From Albugo candida (taxonomy: Eukaryota > Oomycota > Peronosporomycetes > Albuginales > Albuginaceae): DNA of 64,000 nucleotides. Under the pieces are notes generated by a model. The model had not been told where the DNA came from. It saw nothing but the letters and a program-made list of their open reading frames with translations, and ran no database searches. The stretch lies in the NCBI GenBank assembly GCA_905220665.1, contig CAJNAR010000035.1, positions 1 through 64,000 of the forward strand, given 5' to 3'. The position numbers and the translations under genes were made by a program. This document shows positions 35,382-46,734 of the stretch, one piece after another (position 1 is the stretch's first letter; each line of letters opens with the position of its first letter).

Positions 35382-37978
35382 CAGCACATCTCTTTCCCAC
35401 GATTTGTTTCAGTTTGCAGTAAGCGTATCAAGACTTGGATGCATAGAGTCTACGTGTGAACTCGGGAAGAGAAAGCTAATATGATACATTCTTGACACAT
35501 ATTATTTTGACCCATTGTGGTACACGATTGTTTTATCAAGCTTGTTGAAGAAAAAGAACGCGTTCATGGTGCGTTACTACAACGCAATCCGTGTAAACAT
35601 TCCAGTCAGTTCTTCACCCATTGTTACCTTTTTTCTGATTCATACCTGCACCAATCTGTTTCCCCCTTCCTTGATCGATGCTAATTAATGCATGATGAAC
35701 CATTGCACGCATGAATTTGTAATACTTTAGATGAGATGATAGTACTGCGCTCAGCTTTTTGGCTTTGAACGAAAAATTATTTCGATGACATTAATGGGTA
35801 TCAGAGGGAAGTCTCAAAGCTAAAGGATGCCCTTTCATAGTTGAATTGGTCATAACCAACCCATTTAAGATGTTTGGTCGCTGTACGAATTTGCTGCGAC
35901 AAAGACTTAATGCTTGTAAGGTCTAAACGTAATCGGCTTGAGCAGGGGATTCCCATGCATGTGGGAAATCCGCAGGATAAAAGAGCTCACAGAAGTGGAG
36001 ATTGCAGTGATTCTGTCCGGGCTGAGATGCCAGCAGGACCCTTCCTGTTATCGGCAGATGCTAAACTAAATGGTCATCAACCTAAGAGTACATGCAATAA
36101 TCGGTTCTAACAGCTATGGTCCGCAGGATATGCAGTAGTTCCCACGCTTCCATTCTCAATCGTGACTTTTGATGAAAAAGAGCTCGTGGCGGAAGCATGT
36201 AACGATGAGGGGAGGCAACAGCTTCGCTAGCTCTTGTGATAATAGGCAAATATATGGATATAAAGAAAGCGCTAATGATTACACCCCCCTGGAGTCTTCA
36301 CTTCAAGCCAGTCGACAAAAGTAGCATTGCTGTTAATCTGAATATCGAACCTGTTCGCTTTGCAGAAGATTCTTCCAGCGAAATGATGTTTTCTTTACTT
36401 ATCGACTTTTGGAATACCAAGATCAAAAACACATCACGAGTTCATTACGAGAAAATCTTTCTTGATTGTCAAACCTTGCTACTCGCACTATGAATGCATC
36501 CTACCCAAAAGAAGGCATGCGATGTAGTATTTCCCTAGACGATAAACGCTAATTTGACAGGACACTATGCCCCAAATATTGGATAGCTCTTTTAATACGG
36601 TGCATTTGCTTCATGTTTATGTGAATTTTCCCAGCAAAAAAGAAGACATTGCACATCCATCTTTAGCGTGTCCTATCGTCTAGCATCATGATTCTTGCCT
36701 GTAAAAGAACTCCCAGTCGCTTGGTTCATATATTTTGGATAGGTATCGTGTTTTTGAAGGCATAATACTCAATACCTTATCGAATCATCACTGACATCGA
36801 TAGAAGAGTGTGACGGTTTGATACTGCAGACATCCAAACACATCTATCGTGAATGTGTAGAATGATGCACGTACGTATCAATCGCACTTTAGTGCTTCAT
36901 GAACTCATCTTAGGGATTGCCAATCCGAACGTCAAAACTATTGCTCCCATTCTGATTATTAAAGCTATTTCTGAAGAATCTCGAACACAAGCGACACGCA
37001 TGCCATCAGCTTGGGTCAAAAGCTCAATTTCTCCCCAATTATGTGAGGTAAGCTTCCATCAAAAAGCTGGATATTACATAACGCATTTTTTGACCAGGTA
37101 TTTCGATTTGATGGGTATCGTCCTATCACTGCGTCAAGATGTATGTACGCTCAACAATCGTAGCGATGACGATATAGCATCACTGAACGGTATAAGGGAA
37201 TGAGAATTGCAGACTCAATCCATGTCTGGCCGTGCCAAATAGAATGAATTCAGTCGATTCTGGAGAAGAAAGCTACTATGCTTGCTCATGCGAGTATTAC
37301 TGTCATTTTGACGGAAAAATCAAAACGTTAAAGACTAAGCAACCATCCGCGACTGTTTGAATGTTTATATGAAGAGAAAGCAAGATTTCTTATAGACTAA
37401 GAGGAACCAGAAATACGCATCAAATATTTGCGCTGTTATTGGGGGGGGGGTTCAACTCATAAAGATAGAACAGCTGAGAAATGCACTTTATAGTTTGTCA
37501 AGTAGCGAGTAAAGCAGGAGGCAGGTATAGCAATCATGGTTCAATGCCGCCAGATTTGAATGATAGGATTGATTGTTGCGAAGGCATTACCATGATTCTG
37601 GTGTATTTCTTACATCACAGTAACAGCTTAGTGGATGTAATGAAGGTTACATGAACAGCGATGCTAGGTAAGCATACAAAACAACACTTCAATTGCCGTT
37701 GCAAGCATTGATGCCACTACAATTCGTTAAGCACACTGAAAGTGAGAGACAACGACAGCTTCTAATCATAACAATCAGCTCATCCTACTAATGACATCTG
37801 CGGACCTTGCTTTTATTGCAAAAGGAGGAATGCTCCCACCTTTCGCAAAGCTTGCTTCTTCGCGCGATCACGATCGAGCACTAACGAACACTAATACTCT
37901 GCTATTCCTATCCGTAAAATTCTTCTATTGTAGTGGTGTGACCATGAAACTATATAAACAGTTAAACAGCAAAAGAAT
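35382..37978. other. Gene-poor boundary zone
   Basis: No recognised gene. A ten-base G run sits at 37441-37450. Besides the small candidate at 36853-37163, open frames at 36236-36493 and 37791-38012 have no motif. This is the last decayed stretch before the dense gene block. Confidence 0.45.
36853..37163 (+). CDS. Possible small two-exon gene, unknown
   Basis: The ATG at 36853 opens a frame reading MCRMMHVRINRTLVLHELIL. A 50-nt segment, 37048-37097, has a good intron shape: GTAAGC donor, CATAACGC branch-like site, TTTTTTGACCAG acceptor. Splicing keeps frame and ends at 37163 (86 residues). No family and no signal peptide. The intron is better supported than the protein. Confidence 0.3.
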
Positions 37979-39355
37979 TTATGACTTGGAGTCGCGTCTC
38001 GGGGAATTATAGATAGATATGATGACAAGCCCACCAAAGCCAGCTGCCATTACCGGAACCATGATATATAGAAATACTGAATCGCCACCATGATACTCTC
38101 GACAGTACAAAACTGCTTGCAGCGGAAGACCTAGAATCATCCCAGACCAGAAGGTAAAATTTCCAAGTCGTGTGCCTTTCAATCCGCGACCATACATGAT
38201 GACAGAAACATGTAGCATTTGCAAGACAAAAAAGTACAATTTCACCGACCGAAAGACAATGACAAATACACATTCATGAAGCGCGGAAGAAAGTAGAAAT
38301 GTACATACTGTTGCACCCTTCTTTGTCATTTTGTATGTTTGTAATCCCTCTAAATAAACGTGACGAAGAAGAAATTCATGAACCGGACGATTCCAAGTTC
38401 TTGCAAATTCATCAAAAGTTGTACTGTTCCACCAGTCAGAATAAAAGTCGCGTTTTGCAAAATATGTGATCTCAGCAAATCCATTACAAATGCACTCAAA
38501 GATAATAAACCATGTCATAAGGTAGCAACCAACAAACGGAAGAAGTAGCCTGACAATCACTGTTATCGGATTCTCGAGTCCAGACTCCTCTAAGGCTGGC
38601 AGCACATGATCAGTGACAATCAAATAAAATAAAGCCATGGCGAGGATAAGAGCGAGTGATTTCTCCACGAGATAGCCGATGCGAATTCGATTAGTTCGTG
38701 GAAAAAAAGGCTTGTATACGAGCGTAGGGAACATCAAGTACAATGCAAAGGATCTCCAGCTTTGCTTCACCGGGCATTTGTGCATGATCTCAAGCTGTGT
38801 CCGCGTATACGAGTGCATTTTCATCAATAGCACAGCACACTCCAGAAAAGCGGATATTGCATGGACTGTATTCCAGTTGCGAATCATGATACAAGAGATA
38901 GTTCCTGTGAATAAGATACTTTGAAAGAAATGTTGAGCAGTATTAATCAAAACACGTTTCTTCCTCAAGCTTGTCGTAGCCATATAGACCGGAATCATCG
39001 CTGTAAACGAGTAGCAACATTGCACAACAAATGTTGCTACTAGTTCTACGAAATGTGATGTGAAGAAAACTGAAAGAAACAAAGTGGGGTTGAATAAGCC
39101 TCCGCTTGTGATTAGATTCGATACATAAGTGCTAAAGATGTAGATACCCCCACACATCAGTGCGAGATTGTAAAACCCACGGAATACAGATTGATGCACA
39201 TCTGAACGGCGATCTGCTGGGTCCAGCAATGATACAGCGTACTGTATGGTGTCAACTACTTCATCTTCATTCTGTGTAAGCGCACACGTACGAGTAGCTA
39301 CAATCTCACTTGTTGTACCAATATCCTTGCAAACAGCGCATTCTCGTGAACGCAT
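37979..39355 (-). CDS. Sterol O-acyltransferase (ACAT/ARE-type MBOAT)
   Basis: 458 residues from the ATG at 39355. The open frame continues upstream, but a CTAAC + polypyrimidine + AG just before this ATG suggests an upstream intron, so the true start may lie further out. It is a multi-pass membrane protein with the family signature FYSDWWN, then WNRPVHEFLLRHVYLEGL, and the catalytic His in LSSALHECVF. The stretch after it (LYFFVLQMLHVS, LGNFTFWSGMILG) follows yeast ARE proteins more closely than DGAT1. These ER enzymes esterify sterols with fatty acyl-CoA for storage in lipid droplets. DGAT1-like activity on diacylglycerol cannot be excluded from sequence alone. Confidence 0.82.
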   Translation of the reverse strand: MRSRECAVCKDIGTTSEIVATRTCALTQNEDEVVDTIQYAVSLLDPADRRSDVHQSVFRGFYNLALMCGGIYIFSTYVSNLITSGGLFNPTLFLSVFFTSHFVELVATFVVQCCYSFTAMIPVYMATTSLRKKRVLINTAQHFFQSILFTGTISCIMIRNWNTVHAISAFLECAVLLMKMHSYTRTQLEIMHKCPVKQSWRSFALYLMFPTLVYKPFFPRTNRIRIGYLVEKSLALILAMALFYLIVTDHVLPALEESGLENPITVIVRLLLPFVGCYLMTWFIIFECICNGFAEITYFAKRDFYSDWWNSTTFDEFARTWNRPVHEFLLRHVYLEGLQTYKMTKKGATVCTFLLSSALHECVFVIVFRSVKLYFFVLQMLHVSVIMYGRGLKGTRLGNFTFWSGMILGLPLQAVLYCREYHGGDSVFLYIMVPVMAAGFGGLVIISIYNSPRRDSKS

Positions 39356-39569
39356 TCTTATCGAGAAAAGAATAGTTAGATAACATGCACGATGTAACTG
39401 CTGTCGATCTATGCGCTTTGTGCGCACTCGGACGTCAAATATAGTTTACTGTACCCACCATCGCGTTGCTATTCGGTAAAAGCTTTTAAAAATAGAAGAG
39501 CGTCGTTCTTTTCCAACTTGAACTTACTTTTTTCTTTTCTATCAACTGTACGAGCTCACAGGCAAATAA
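39356..39569. promoter_or_regulatory. Divergent promoter region, acyltransferase / EDR2-C gene
   Basis: 214 bases separate the two ATGs. Pyrimidine-rich TTTTTTCTTTTCTATCAACTG lies just before the plus-strand gene. I see no certain TATA box or known element. Confidence 0.45.
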
Positions 39570-40497
39570 ATGACCACCGAGAACACGGTAGTCTCCACAT
39601 TACACATACGCCCAAATATCCCCGAATTCTGCTCTGCGTTTGGAAAAAAGGAGAATGTCAAAGTTGAATCAGGTCAGTGTCGAATGAGCAAAGAAACGTG
39701 GCGAGCACAGGCGGAAAGCTGCACAGAGCAACCTGAACGCATACATGCAATTTGGAAAGAAGGAGCGCACGCAAAAGGTTTCAGAATACGAGGAAAGACG
39801 TATATGGACGACAAAGTCAAAATACAAGCAGCAAACCCGCGTATGTTTTTCTTGCAAACGTTTAAAATCGTCACTAAATCCGCTTGTAATTGTAGTGTTC
39901 GAACTCGTGTGGTTAGACATGTTCCACAGCAAACGTGAGAATCTATTTCACGTATCGAGAAACCCCAAAAGCTTTGTACAACGAGCTCTTTCCAAATACG
40001 GGGAGGAACTTCCACAACTCTTTGTGATCAATATATTACTTCCTGGGAGTCCTGAGATTTCGATTACTCAGTATTTCGCGTTGCGGAAAGAAGTTGCAGA
40101 AGAAATGGACAGAAATCCCAATGAAGCAATGAAGTTGTGGAAAAGATTCTTGGAAGGTGATGATGCGTTCCGTAATAGTCGATTCAAGATGATTCCGGAG
40201 ATACAAGAAGGGCCTTGGCTGGTGAAGAAAAGCGTAGGAGGTAATCCATCCTTGATCGCGAAAGCTTTGCAAGTGTCTTGGTTTCGAGGAACAAAGTATT
40301 TGGAAGCTGTCGTCGATGTGTCATCGGATCGAATTGCCAAACATATCACTTCTCTGTGTCGACGACATGCAACTTCTCTAGTCGTCGACATCGGATTCGT
40401 CATTGAGGGAACGGATGAATCCGAATTGCCAGAGTCATTGCTTGCGTGTGTCAGATATAATCGACCCAATTGTGAGGATGCACTCCCATTAGAATGA
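39570..40497 (+). CDS. EDR2 C-terminal (DUF1336) domain protein, one intron
   Basis: Exons 39570-39840 and 39896-40497, 290 residues. The intron 39841-39895 (55 nt, GTATGT...CACTAAAT...TTGTAG) joins IQAANP to LFELVWLDMF in frame. The domain starts at GFRIRGKTYMDD, near residue 69, and contains the signature blocks LFVINILLPGSPEI, RFKMIPEIQEGPWLVKKSVG, ALQVSWFRGTKYLEAVVDV and SLVVDIGFVIEGTDESELPE. In plant EDR2 this domain follows PH and START domains and affects defence signalling; here it stands almost alone. It probably acts at membranes in lipid-related signalling. Function is inferred from family only. Confidence 0.85.
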
Positions 40498-40541
40498 TAT
40501 TGAATAATCACTTATTTTTGATCTGCGAATCAAGGTGTCGA

Positions 40542-41759
40542 TCAGCTTCTGTTGTTGATACGTCCTCCCATTTTTTTACTCTGCTCGAGACTCATAGCTT
40601 TCTTTTTAGCCCGCAATTGATCCACTTCAGCTTGAAGCTTTTTGTTTCGAGTCCACATTTTACGAAATAGTTCGTTTCGCTCCTTTTCCAATTTTCCAAA
40701 ATTTTCATCCTGTGATGAAACTTGGGATGCAGAGTCTTGGCTTTGTGCTGCACTATCCGAGACAGAAGATCGAGCTTCAGGACGAATGTACTTTTGGGCC
40801 TGCGTTTTGCACACTGAGCATATTTTACAATCTTTTGTTCTGATACGAATTTCCAATTCTCTGATTTTTTTCTGGAAGAGGACATTTTCGTTTTTCAATG
40901 ATTGTAGATACTTTATCTTTTGATGCGGATTGGCGTTGCCTACAAGCTTGACATTGGCTTCCAGAGCCCGTTCAGTTGACTTCATTGCGTCATCCCTTTG
41001 ACGTAGCAATTCTTCTTTCTCTGTTCGGTACAATTCGACATAGACTTGCAGGCTTTTAATCGTTTGCCATAATTCCTGTATCTTCTTATCACTCTGGTCG
41101 ATATGGTCAAATGTATTGAGTGTTGCCTCGTAATCGTCAACACAGTCGGCTTGTTGCGTCAGTGAAGTCGTAGGACTTGTTGTAATAGATTCGTCACGTG
41201 TCACTTTGTTTCCATCAACTATTGACATTTTCACTTGGCGCACCCGCCCAAAATTCATTGTAGAAGCCTCGAGTTGCTCGACTCTACATTGCAATCGAAC
41301 GTTCTCTTTCTTCAGTTCTGATGACTGAGATCGCAATATCTCTATCTCGCGGATGTATTCTTCAACATCAGGTTTCGACAGTGTGTCTTCTTCACTATCC
41401 TTATCTGCTGCTTCATTTGTATCAAGTAATCTTTCCCCATTTCGTATTGAGTCGACATGCGCGTTTCTTTCTAAGATCCCATTTCTCTGCAAGCTATTAA
41501 AGCTCATAAAGTGCTGCTGCTCGGATTTGATTTGTTCCAATACGCGAGTAAGAAATTCGAAATGTGAGTTTGCTTTTTGTAACGAGAATCTGATGTCGCT
41601 ATGTTTGGGCATGCGTTTCCGTTCCTGTTTCTCTTTAGGAGATTCCATCATATGGCCACCATGTACTTGCGCTTCTTCTTCGGAATGATCTCTTTCGCTA
41701 TCAGTGACATCATTACCTTCCACTTCATAAAATCTGTCGCATTCTTCGGGCATCTCCAT
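40542..41759 (-). CDS. Coiled-coil protein with HMMR-C-like segment
   Basis: 405 residues, ATG at 41759 with a second Met at residue 3. The N-terminus is acidic, followed by long coiled coil at about residues 130-190 and 230-320, and a basic coiled-coil tail (KMWTRNKKLQAEVDQLRAKKK). NANPHQKIKYLQSLKNENVL, near residue 277-297, matches the conserved end motif of hyaluronan-mediated motility receptor-like proteins (N-x-KQKI...LK-x-EN), which associate with microtubules and centrosomes. A CxxC...C cluster (CKICSVCKTQ) follows. It is tail to tail with the EDR2-C gene, 44 bases apart. A cytoskeletal or basal-body role is plausible but unproven. Confidence 0.7.
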   Translation of the reverse strand: MEMPEECDRFYEVEGNDVTDSERDHSEEEAQVHGGHMMESPKEKQERKRMPKHSDIRFSLQKANSHFEFLTRVLEQIKSEQQHFMSFNSLQRNGILERNAHVDSIRNGERLLDTNEAADKDSEEDTLSKPDVEEYIREIEILRSQSSELKKENVRLQCRVEQLEASTMNFGRVRQVKMSIVDGNKVTRDESITTSPTTSLTQQADCVDDYEATLNTFDHIDQSDKKIQELWQTIKSLQVYVELYRTEKEELLRQRDDAMKSTERALEANVKLVGNANPHQKIKYLQSLKNENVLFQKKIRELEIRIRTKDCKICSVCKTQAQKYIRPEARSSVSDSAAQSQDSASQVSSQDENFGKLEKERNELFRKMWTRNKKLQAEVDQLRAKKKAMSLEQSKKMGGRINNRS

Positions 41760-42144
41760 CTGGCTACCTCTCAGTAAATAGCGCCTTTCGTTCGAGGTTT
41801 ATTTATATACCTTTACGAGTCACTTAATTACGAATTTGCAATGACAGCTTTTCATGCTCCTTTTCTGTTGTTTTCTGCTTTTGCGACTTCCTTTTAGATG
41901 GAACGATTCACGTGCATGTATGGGAGCCCACTCTGCGCAATATAATTCATAGATTCCAAGCGAAAACGTTTCTATTTGAGCACGCTTAAAGTCGTTTCTA
42001 GAGAGGACTCTTCAGTATCCGTTTTTGCTCTAGCAGCCACTTGCATGGCTAATAGACTCTGATCGAAACGATCAACAGCGTCGTGACTAAATAAACCCTT
42101 TCCTAAAGCTACATAAGTACCACTTTTTGCAAGTGCCAACTTGA
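41760..42144. promoter_or_regulatory. Divergent intergenic region, coiled-coil gene / MAP kinase
   Basis: 385 bases between start codons, pyrimidine-rich near the middle. No element I can name. Confidence 0.4.
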
Positions 42145-43474
42145 ATGAGCTTCACAGGGCTCTCTTCGTCGACAAAACCTGCAGACGTACTTGAAGCATC
42201 AAATGATGCACCGACAACGAAACATTCGGATTTGACTGCTTCCGTGAGACCAACTGCTGTCGTGGCTCCTACGCGCTCAGCATCGTCTAATCACATATTA
42301 CCACGTGCAAATACGACTTTGATTGCAGTATCGGGTACAACCTTTGAAATTGATCAAAAGTACAGATTTCTCAAGCCGATCGGTCATGGAGCGTACGGCA
42401 TTGTTATGTAATAGTCGACTTACAATTGCATGTGTCAGTTGCGTACTAAATTATCTTTTTGATGGAACTGATGGATGTAGCTCGGCTGAGAACAGTGAAA
42501 CACAGGAGAAGGTTGCAATTAAGAAAGTATCCAAAGCATTTGAGGATTTGGTGGATGCAAAACGCATTTTACGAGAGATCAAATTGCTGCAACATTTCGA
42601 CCATGAAAACGTTATTACGATTGTGGATCTTCTTCCACCGATCTCGATCGAGTTTTTCGAAGATGTGTACATCATTTCCGATTTGATGGAAACGGATTTG
42701 CATCGGATTATCTATTCTCGGCAACCGTTATCGGATGATCACGTTCAGTATTTCCTCTATCAGGTTTTATACAATGTCATGGGCTCGCAGTTGAATGACA
42801 CTACTGCGTTTGTGACGATGTAGATCCTTCGTGCTTTAAAGTACATACATTCTGCCAATGTGTTACATCGCGATCTAAAGCCGTCAAATCTTTTACTGAA
42901 TTCCAATTGCGATCTCAAGATTTGTGACTTTGGGCTGGCACGTGGTGTTGAACCAGAAGCAGACAACATGGAACTGACCGAATACGTAGTCACAAGATGG
43001 TATCGTGCTCCGGAAATTATGCTTTCAACCAAAGAATATACAAAAGCCATTGACATTTGGTCGACGGGATGCATTTTTGCCGAGCTTTTGGGTCGAAAAC
43101 CGCTATTCCCTGGTGATGATTACATTCATCAGCTTCAAATTATATGCGACAAATTGGGAACGCCTACCGAAGAAGATTTACATTTTGTTACGAGTGAGAA
43201 AGCAAGAAGGTTCATGAAGAGTCAACCCAAGTGCCCAAAGATTCCATTCGCTCGCGTGTTCCCTGCGGCGAAACCGACGGCAATTGATCTTTTGGAAAAA
43301 ATGCTGATATTCGATCCGGAGAAGCGCATATCCGTTGAAGACGCCCTGGCACATCCTTACCTGGAGTCATTACACAATGAGGAGGATGAGCCGGTTGCGC
43401 TTGAAGCTTTTAGCTTTGATTTCGAAAAGGAGGCTTTGACCAAGAAACGCTTGCAGGAATTGATTATTGAGTGA
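42145..43474 (+). CDS. ERK-type MAP kinase (TEY), three exons
   Basis: Exons 42145-42407, 42481-42763 and 42824-43474; introns of 73 nt (GTAATA...GATGTAG) and 60 nt (GTTTTA...GATGTAG). The product is 398 residues. A Ser/Thr-rich leader of about 70 residues precedes [16 protein letters not shown] (Gly-rich loop, split by intron 1), VAIKKV (ATP-binding Lys), [14 protein letters not shown] (catalytic loop), [10 protein letters not shown] (DFG), the activation loop [15 protein letters not shown] with the TEY phosphorylation site, and a C-terminal tail [14 protein letters not shown] typical of ERK/plant MPK enzymes. It would be activated by a dual-specificity MAPK kinase and act in cytoplasm and nucleus. 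The second intron's donor GTTTTA is weak, but the splice restores the [14 protein letters not shown] kinase sequence exactly. Confidence 0.95.
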
Positions 43475-43813
43475 GAATATTACTTGTCGACGGAGCTTTG
43501 TGTCGCACTGATACGATTTGTATGCATAGAGAAATCTGCAGGTTTCATCCGGATGTAGCCTCAGCAATGGGCGATGTCGTCCGCAAAGCTGACAAAGGCG
43601 ATAACGTGTGCACGCAGAAAGTTGCAGAGGCAGATTTCACTGGTCATTCTGAAGAGCAGCCAAAAGTGTCACAAGTACAATGTCCAGCGTAAGGCGTTAT
43701 CCATCCGATCGAGGAATTTCGCTGATGATTTTCAATTGTTGTATTTTAGAAACTCAAGCTCATGGGTCTCCTAGCTGCTGTGCTATTGTGCGTTCCAAGT
43801 GAAAGAACAACGA
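43475..43813. other. Short convergent intergenic region
   Basis: 339 bases between the MAP kinase stop and the DPH1 stop, expected to hold both 3' ends. Small open frames here and antisense to DPH1 are not supported. Confidence 0.5.
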
Positions 43814-45536
43814 TTACGTCTTCTGCATCGGTGTATAATAGTTGGTCCAAGAATTACTATTTTTTGCATAGTAATCCATCGGGTACACATTGTCTTTCCA
43901 TTCCGCTTGACCCAAGCAAACTTCCGCCTCGTAAGGAGAAAGAAGCGGTTTTGCAAATGCATAACCCCAATCTATCGAAAGCCGAGGACAAGCTACTTGT
44001 ATCCATGCATCCACGTCTTCGAAAATAGCGAGCTGGAACACACGATCGCATCAAACTGTAGTGCACGCTGAAAAATGCTTTACCTTATCGGGAAATATCT
44101 CTGACAAAAGCAGTACAAAGTACTCTTTCCCACACGATTCCAACAATGTAGTAAGTCGATTTAGTATCTCGGGATTCCCTTGTCGACCCAGGGTTCCAAG
44201 TATGATACCAAATCGCTTCGAGTATCGACACTTTTCAATAGCATCCGATCGAACTTGAGTCATTTGCTTGTAGTCATAGCTCTCTAAACTGAGAACCTTT
44301 GCGTATGGGTCATATCGGTAGGCAGAAATGGAAGGATTTGCAATCATAGCTGACTACAAGTTCCAAGGGTATAAAGTAGCGAATCGCAAATACCAATGTC
44401 CGTACCTCAAGATGGAATCGGCCATCCGCTATGAAAACCATCGCATCAACATCTTGATCAAGTAATGGCGATGTGCAGCCCAGCACTTCGCCTGGAGAAA
44501 GCGGTCTTATTTGCGGCACGACAACTTTCTGATAGATTGACATCAGTCTTTCGGACGCGCTGTTGATTGCATTACCAAACTGAATTGTTCCCATCAGTGC
44601 GAGCTAATGACCAGACGTAGTCACATGAGGCACACATCGTTCTCCTCGATGCAATTTGAACGGACCTTAACATCAGCGCCAAGTGTCATTTTGACACAGT
44701 CAACGAGCTATTTGAATACACGCCGTTTGATATTCGATATATTCTGATTGAAGTCAACGTTACATGATCAATGTCGATTGTGATGTCTACGAAGACGTAA
44801 AGTGTTTTGAGGGTAGTCACATCGACGGGCACAAGGCAACTGTGTCCATAATGAACCATAAAATCGGCGCCCAACGCGATCGCTGTCAAGTCATCGACGC
44901 AGCATGCTCCGTATGTGACCTGAAAAGCCATTGCAAGGAATATTGAGTGAAAAGTACATCTAATGCGCCGATACTCACATCGCCCAAAATGACAGTGTGA
45001 GCACTTGTGAAGCTCTCAATGATGTCCGAAATGACACACGAATACATCAATAAACCTTCTGGAAATTGCAAGGCCACGCAGTTTGCTTGCGCCTACTCGC
45101 AGCCTCCTTTCAGCAATGTACTTGGATTCTATGGTGTGTACCTGTCGAATTCGCCACACGGTTTTTCGTATCTCAAAATTGTAATTCCATGGAAGCTTAC
45201 ATAACGAAATGTATTGATTTTAATAACCGATTTTCCAATTTCTTACGGTCTCCATCGCTTTTGTGAGACGCTGATCGCTCAGTATTTCATCGGGTATCCG
45301 ATTCGTTACTCTTTGTCGTCGATTTCGAATTGCTGACGGCTTTAGAGCTTTATTATCGCCTGTCTTACTGCGAGTACAAATGATACTATAGGATGAGTAA
45401 CGTGTATAGGATGAAAGTGATAGCCGTACAACCATTTCGTTATAATTCCGCAGTTTTGATCGTCGCAGTTGGAAGCATCGCGATTCTGCAAAGTAGTGAG
45501 TTTTTTGCCCGAAAATCGCACTGGTGATGACGCCAT
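43814..45536 (-). CDS. DPH1: Diphthamide biosynthesis protein 1, at least eight exons
   Basis: Exons seen on the minus strand: one ending at 45247 ([13 protein letters not shown]), then 45142-45195 ([16 protein letters not shown]), 44979-45092 ([11 protein letters not shown]), 44764-44919 ([10 protein letters not shown] and HYGHSCLVP), 44666-44707, 44406-44603 ([19 protein letters not shown]), 44084-44353 ([24 protein letters not shown]) and 43814-44032 ([14 protein letters not shown]). Each of these internal exons is a multiple of three and every intron is 49-62 nt. The three cysteines that bind the 4Fe-4S cluster (ACCVDD, LGCTSP, VACPRL) are all present. With DPH2 it transfers the 3-amino-3-carboxypropyl group of SAM to the eEF2 histidine. 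The first exon is uncertain: an ATG at 45536 ([12 protein letters not shown]) is likely, joined near 45350. Confidence 0.92.
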
Positions 45537-45662
45537 GCTTTCTAACGATATTATATCTGTTGCGAGTTGTATAACGAAAGTAAGACAAAAGCTGTAGCAA
45601 AACATAAAGCGTTTATTAGCCACGTTGGAGCTACAGACTCTAATGGAAGCTGCAGGATGGGA

Positions 45663-46734
45663 TCATCGCCTTCTGTCTCCATCACGATGAGAACGTCGAC
45701 TGGAGCTTCGATTTTGATTCCTCGGACGGCTTCTACTTCGTTCAACACCATTATCGGAACGGCGTCTAAGAGGGCTTCGTCCACGACTTCGAGATCGCTT
45801 GCGCTCTTTCTTATCCGGCGATGCATCTCGCGGATTCTCTTCGATGTTGATGCTACTGATACTTTCATCGGCTAGAATGGAAGCTCGCGGTGCATCTTCA
45901 GGCTGGTAGATAGCGCTGTATGACTGTTGAAGACGAGCGAGTGCTGCCACTTCTCGCTGCGTCTTGGAGGCATTCAATTTCTATATGAGAAATGAGCGAA
46001 GAAGGAAGCATTCACTATAATTATATGCACCTTTTTCCTCATTCCAAAATCATCATAGCCATCTTCTCCGATCTCTGCCTTTGCCGATGCAACCCTATTG
46101 CATTTCATTATGACGAATTGTACTTTAAAAACACAATGTACCCACCGTTCTTGTCTTTCATTGAACCCTCCAGCGACTCCATCACGCCTTTCATCCTTTA
46201 CATATCAAATGAGCATACAAAAACAAGTCGTCTTTCACGCGAAATTACCGCTCCTGGCATCCCAGGTTTTGCATTTTTGCATATGTTGCACTCTTGCCGT
46301 CGTTCCCAATTAACATTCCCGCATCTGAATCAAAGTATGAGAATACGTCACCATTTCAATCGCATGACTTGTGAAGTATATCCATACACTGTGCATGTCC
46401 AATCTCCCGGCTTGAATAAACCTGGTGGACCACGGAAATCGGCGCTACTACTTTCTTCATTCTTACTTGCATTCTGTATATCATCATCGGGACGCGGTGT
46501 TTGGCAACGATTACACGCATTTCGACGTGCAAAGTTTACATTGGCGCAACTATGAGACCAGACAAATTGCGTTGCTGATGAGATAGCAGGAGAATCACAT
46601 TTGTAGACATACCCTGGATTGGCACACGTCCAATCTCCTTGTGACTTCTGAAACCCACTTCGACCAGCAGCACGGCTACCTCGGCTATCCTCTTCGAACA
46701 TAATCGAGGATACCTTGCCAGATGCAATACTCAT
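45663..46734 (-). CDS. ZRANB2-like splicing factor, six exons
   Basis: Exons 46613-46734, 46388-46549, 46249-46324, 46146-46195, 46031-46094 and 45663-45980, with introns of 50-63 nt, all GT-AG and in frame; 263 residues. It has two RanBP2-type zinc fingers, each split by an intron: [24 protein letters not shown] and KPGDWTC-TV-CGNVNWERRQECNIC. A GGFNERQE...YDDFGMRKKK segment is conserved with animal ZRANB2, and an Arg/Ser-rich tail (KRSRSRGRSPLRRRS) follows. The fingers bind GGU-type single-stranded RNA at 5' splice sites and the RS tail contacts spliceosome proteins in the nucleus. Start ATG at 46734 (MSIASGKVSSIMFEEDSRG). It ends about 130 bases upstream of the DPH1 start. Confidence 0.9.

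Noticed and set aside
37441..37450. Ten-base G run
   Set aside because: A simple homopolymer in non-coding DNA; possible assembly artefact but no further meaning seen.
37979..39427. Longer acyltransferase start at 39427
   Set aside because: That codon is GTG; the first ATG in frame is 39355, and the extra residues overlap a probable intron end.
39570..39938. Read-through frame of the EDR2-C gene past 39840
   Set aside because: The tail after IQAANP is intron sequence; splicing at 39841-39895 restores the conserved domain.
45551..45868. 105-codon minus frame overlapping the ZRANB2 tail
   Set aside because: Out of frame with the Arg/Ser-rich last exon, which fits the family.
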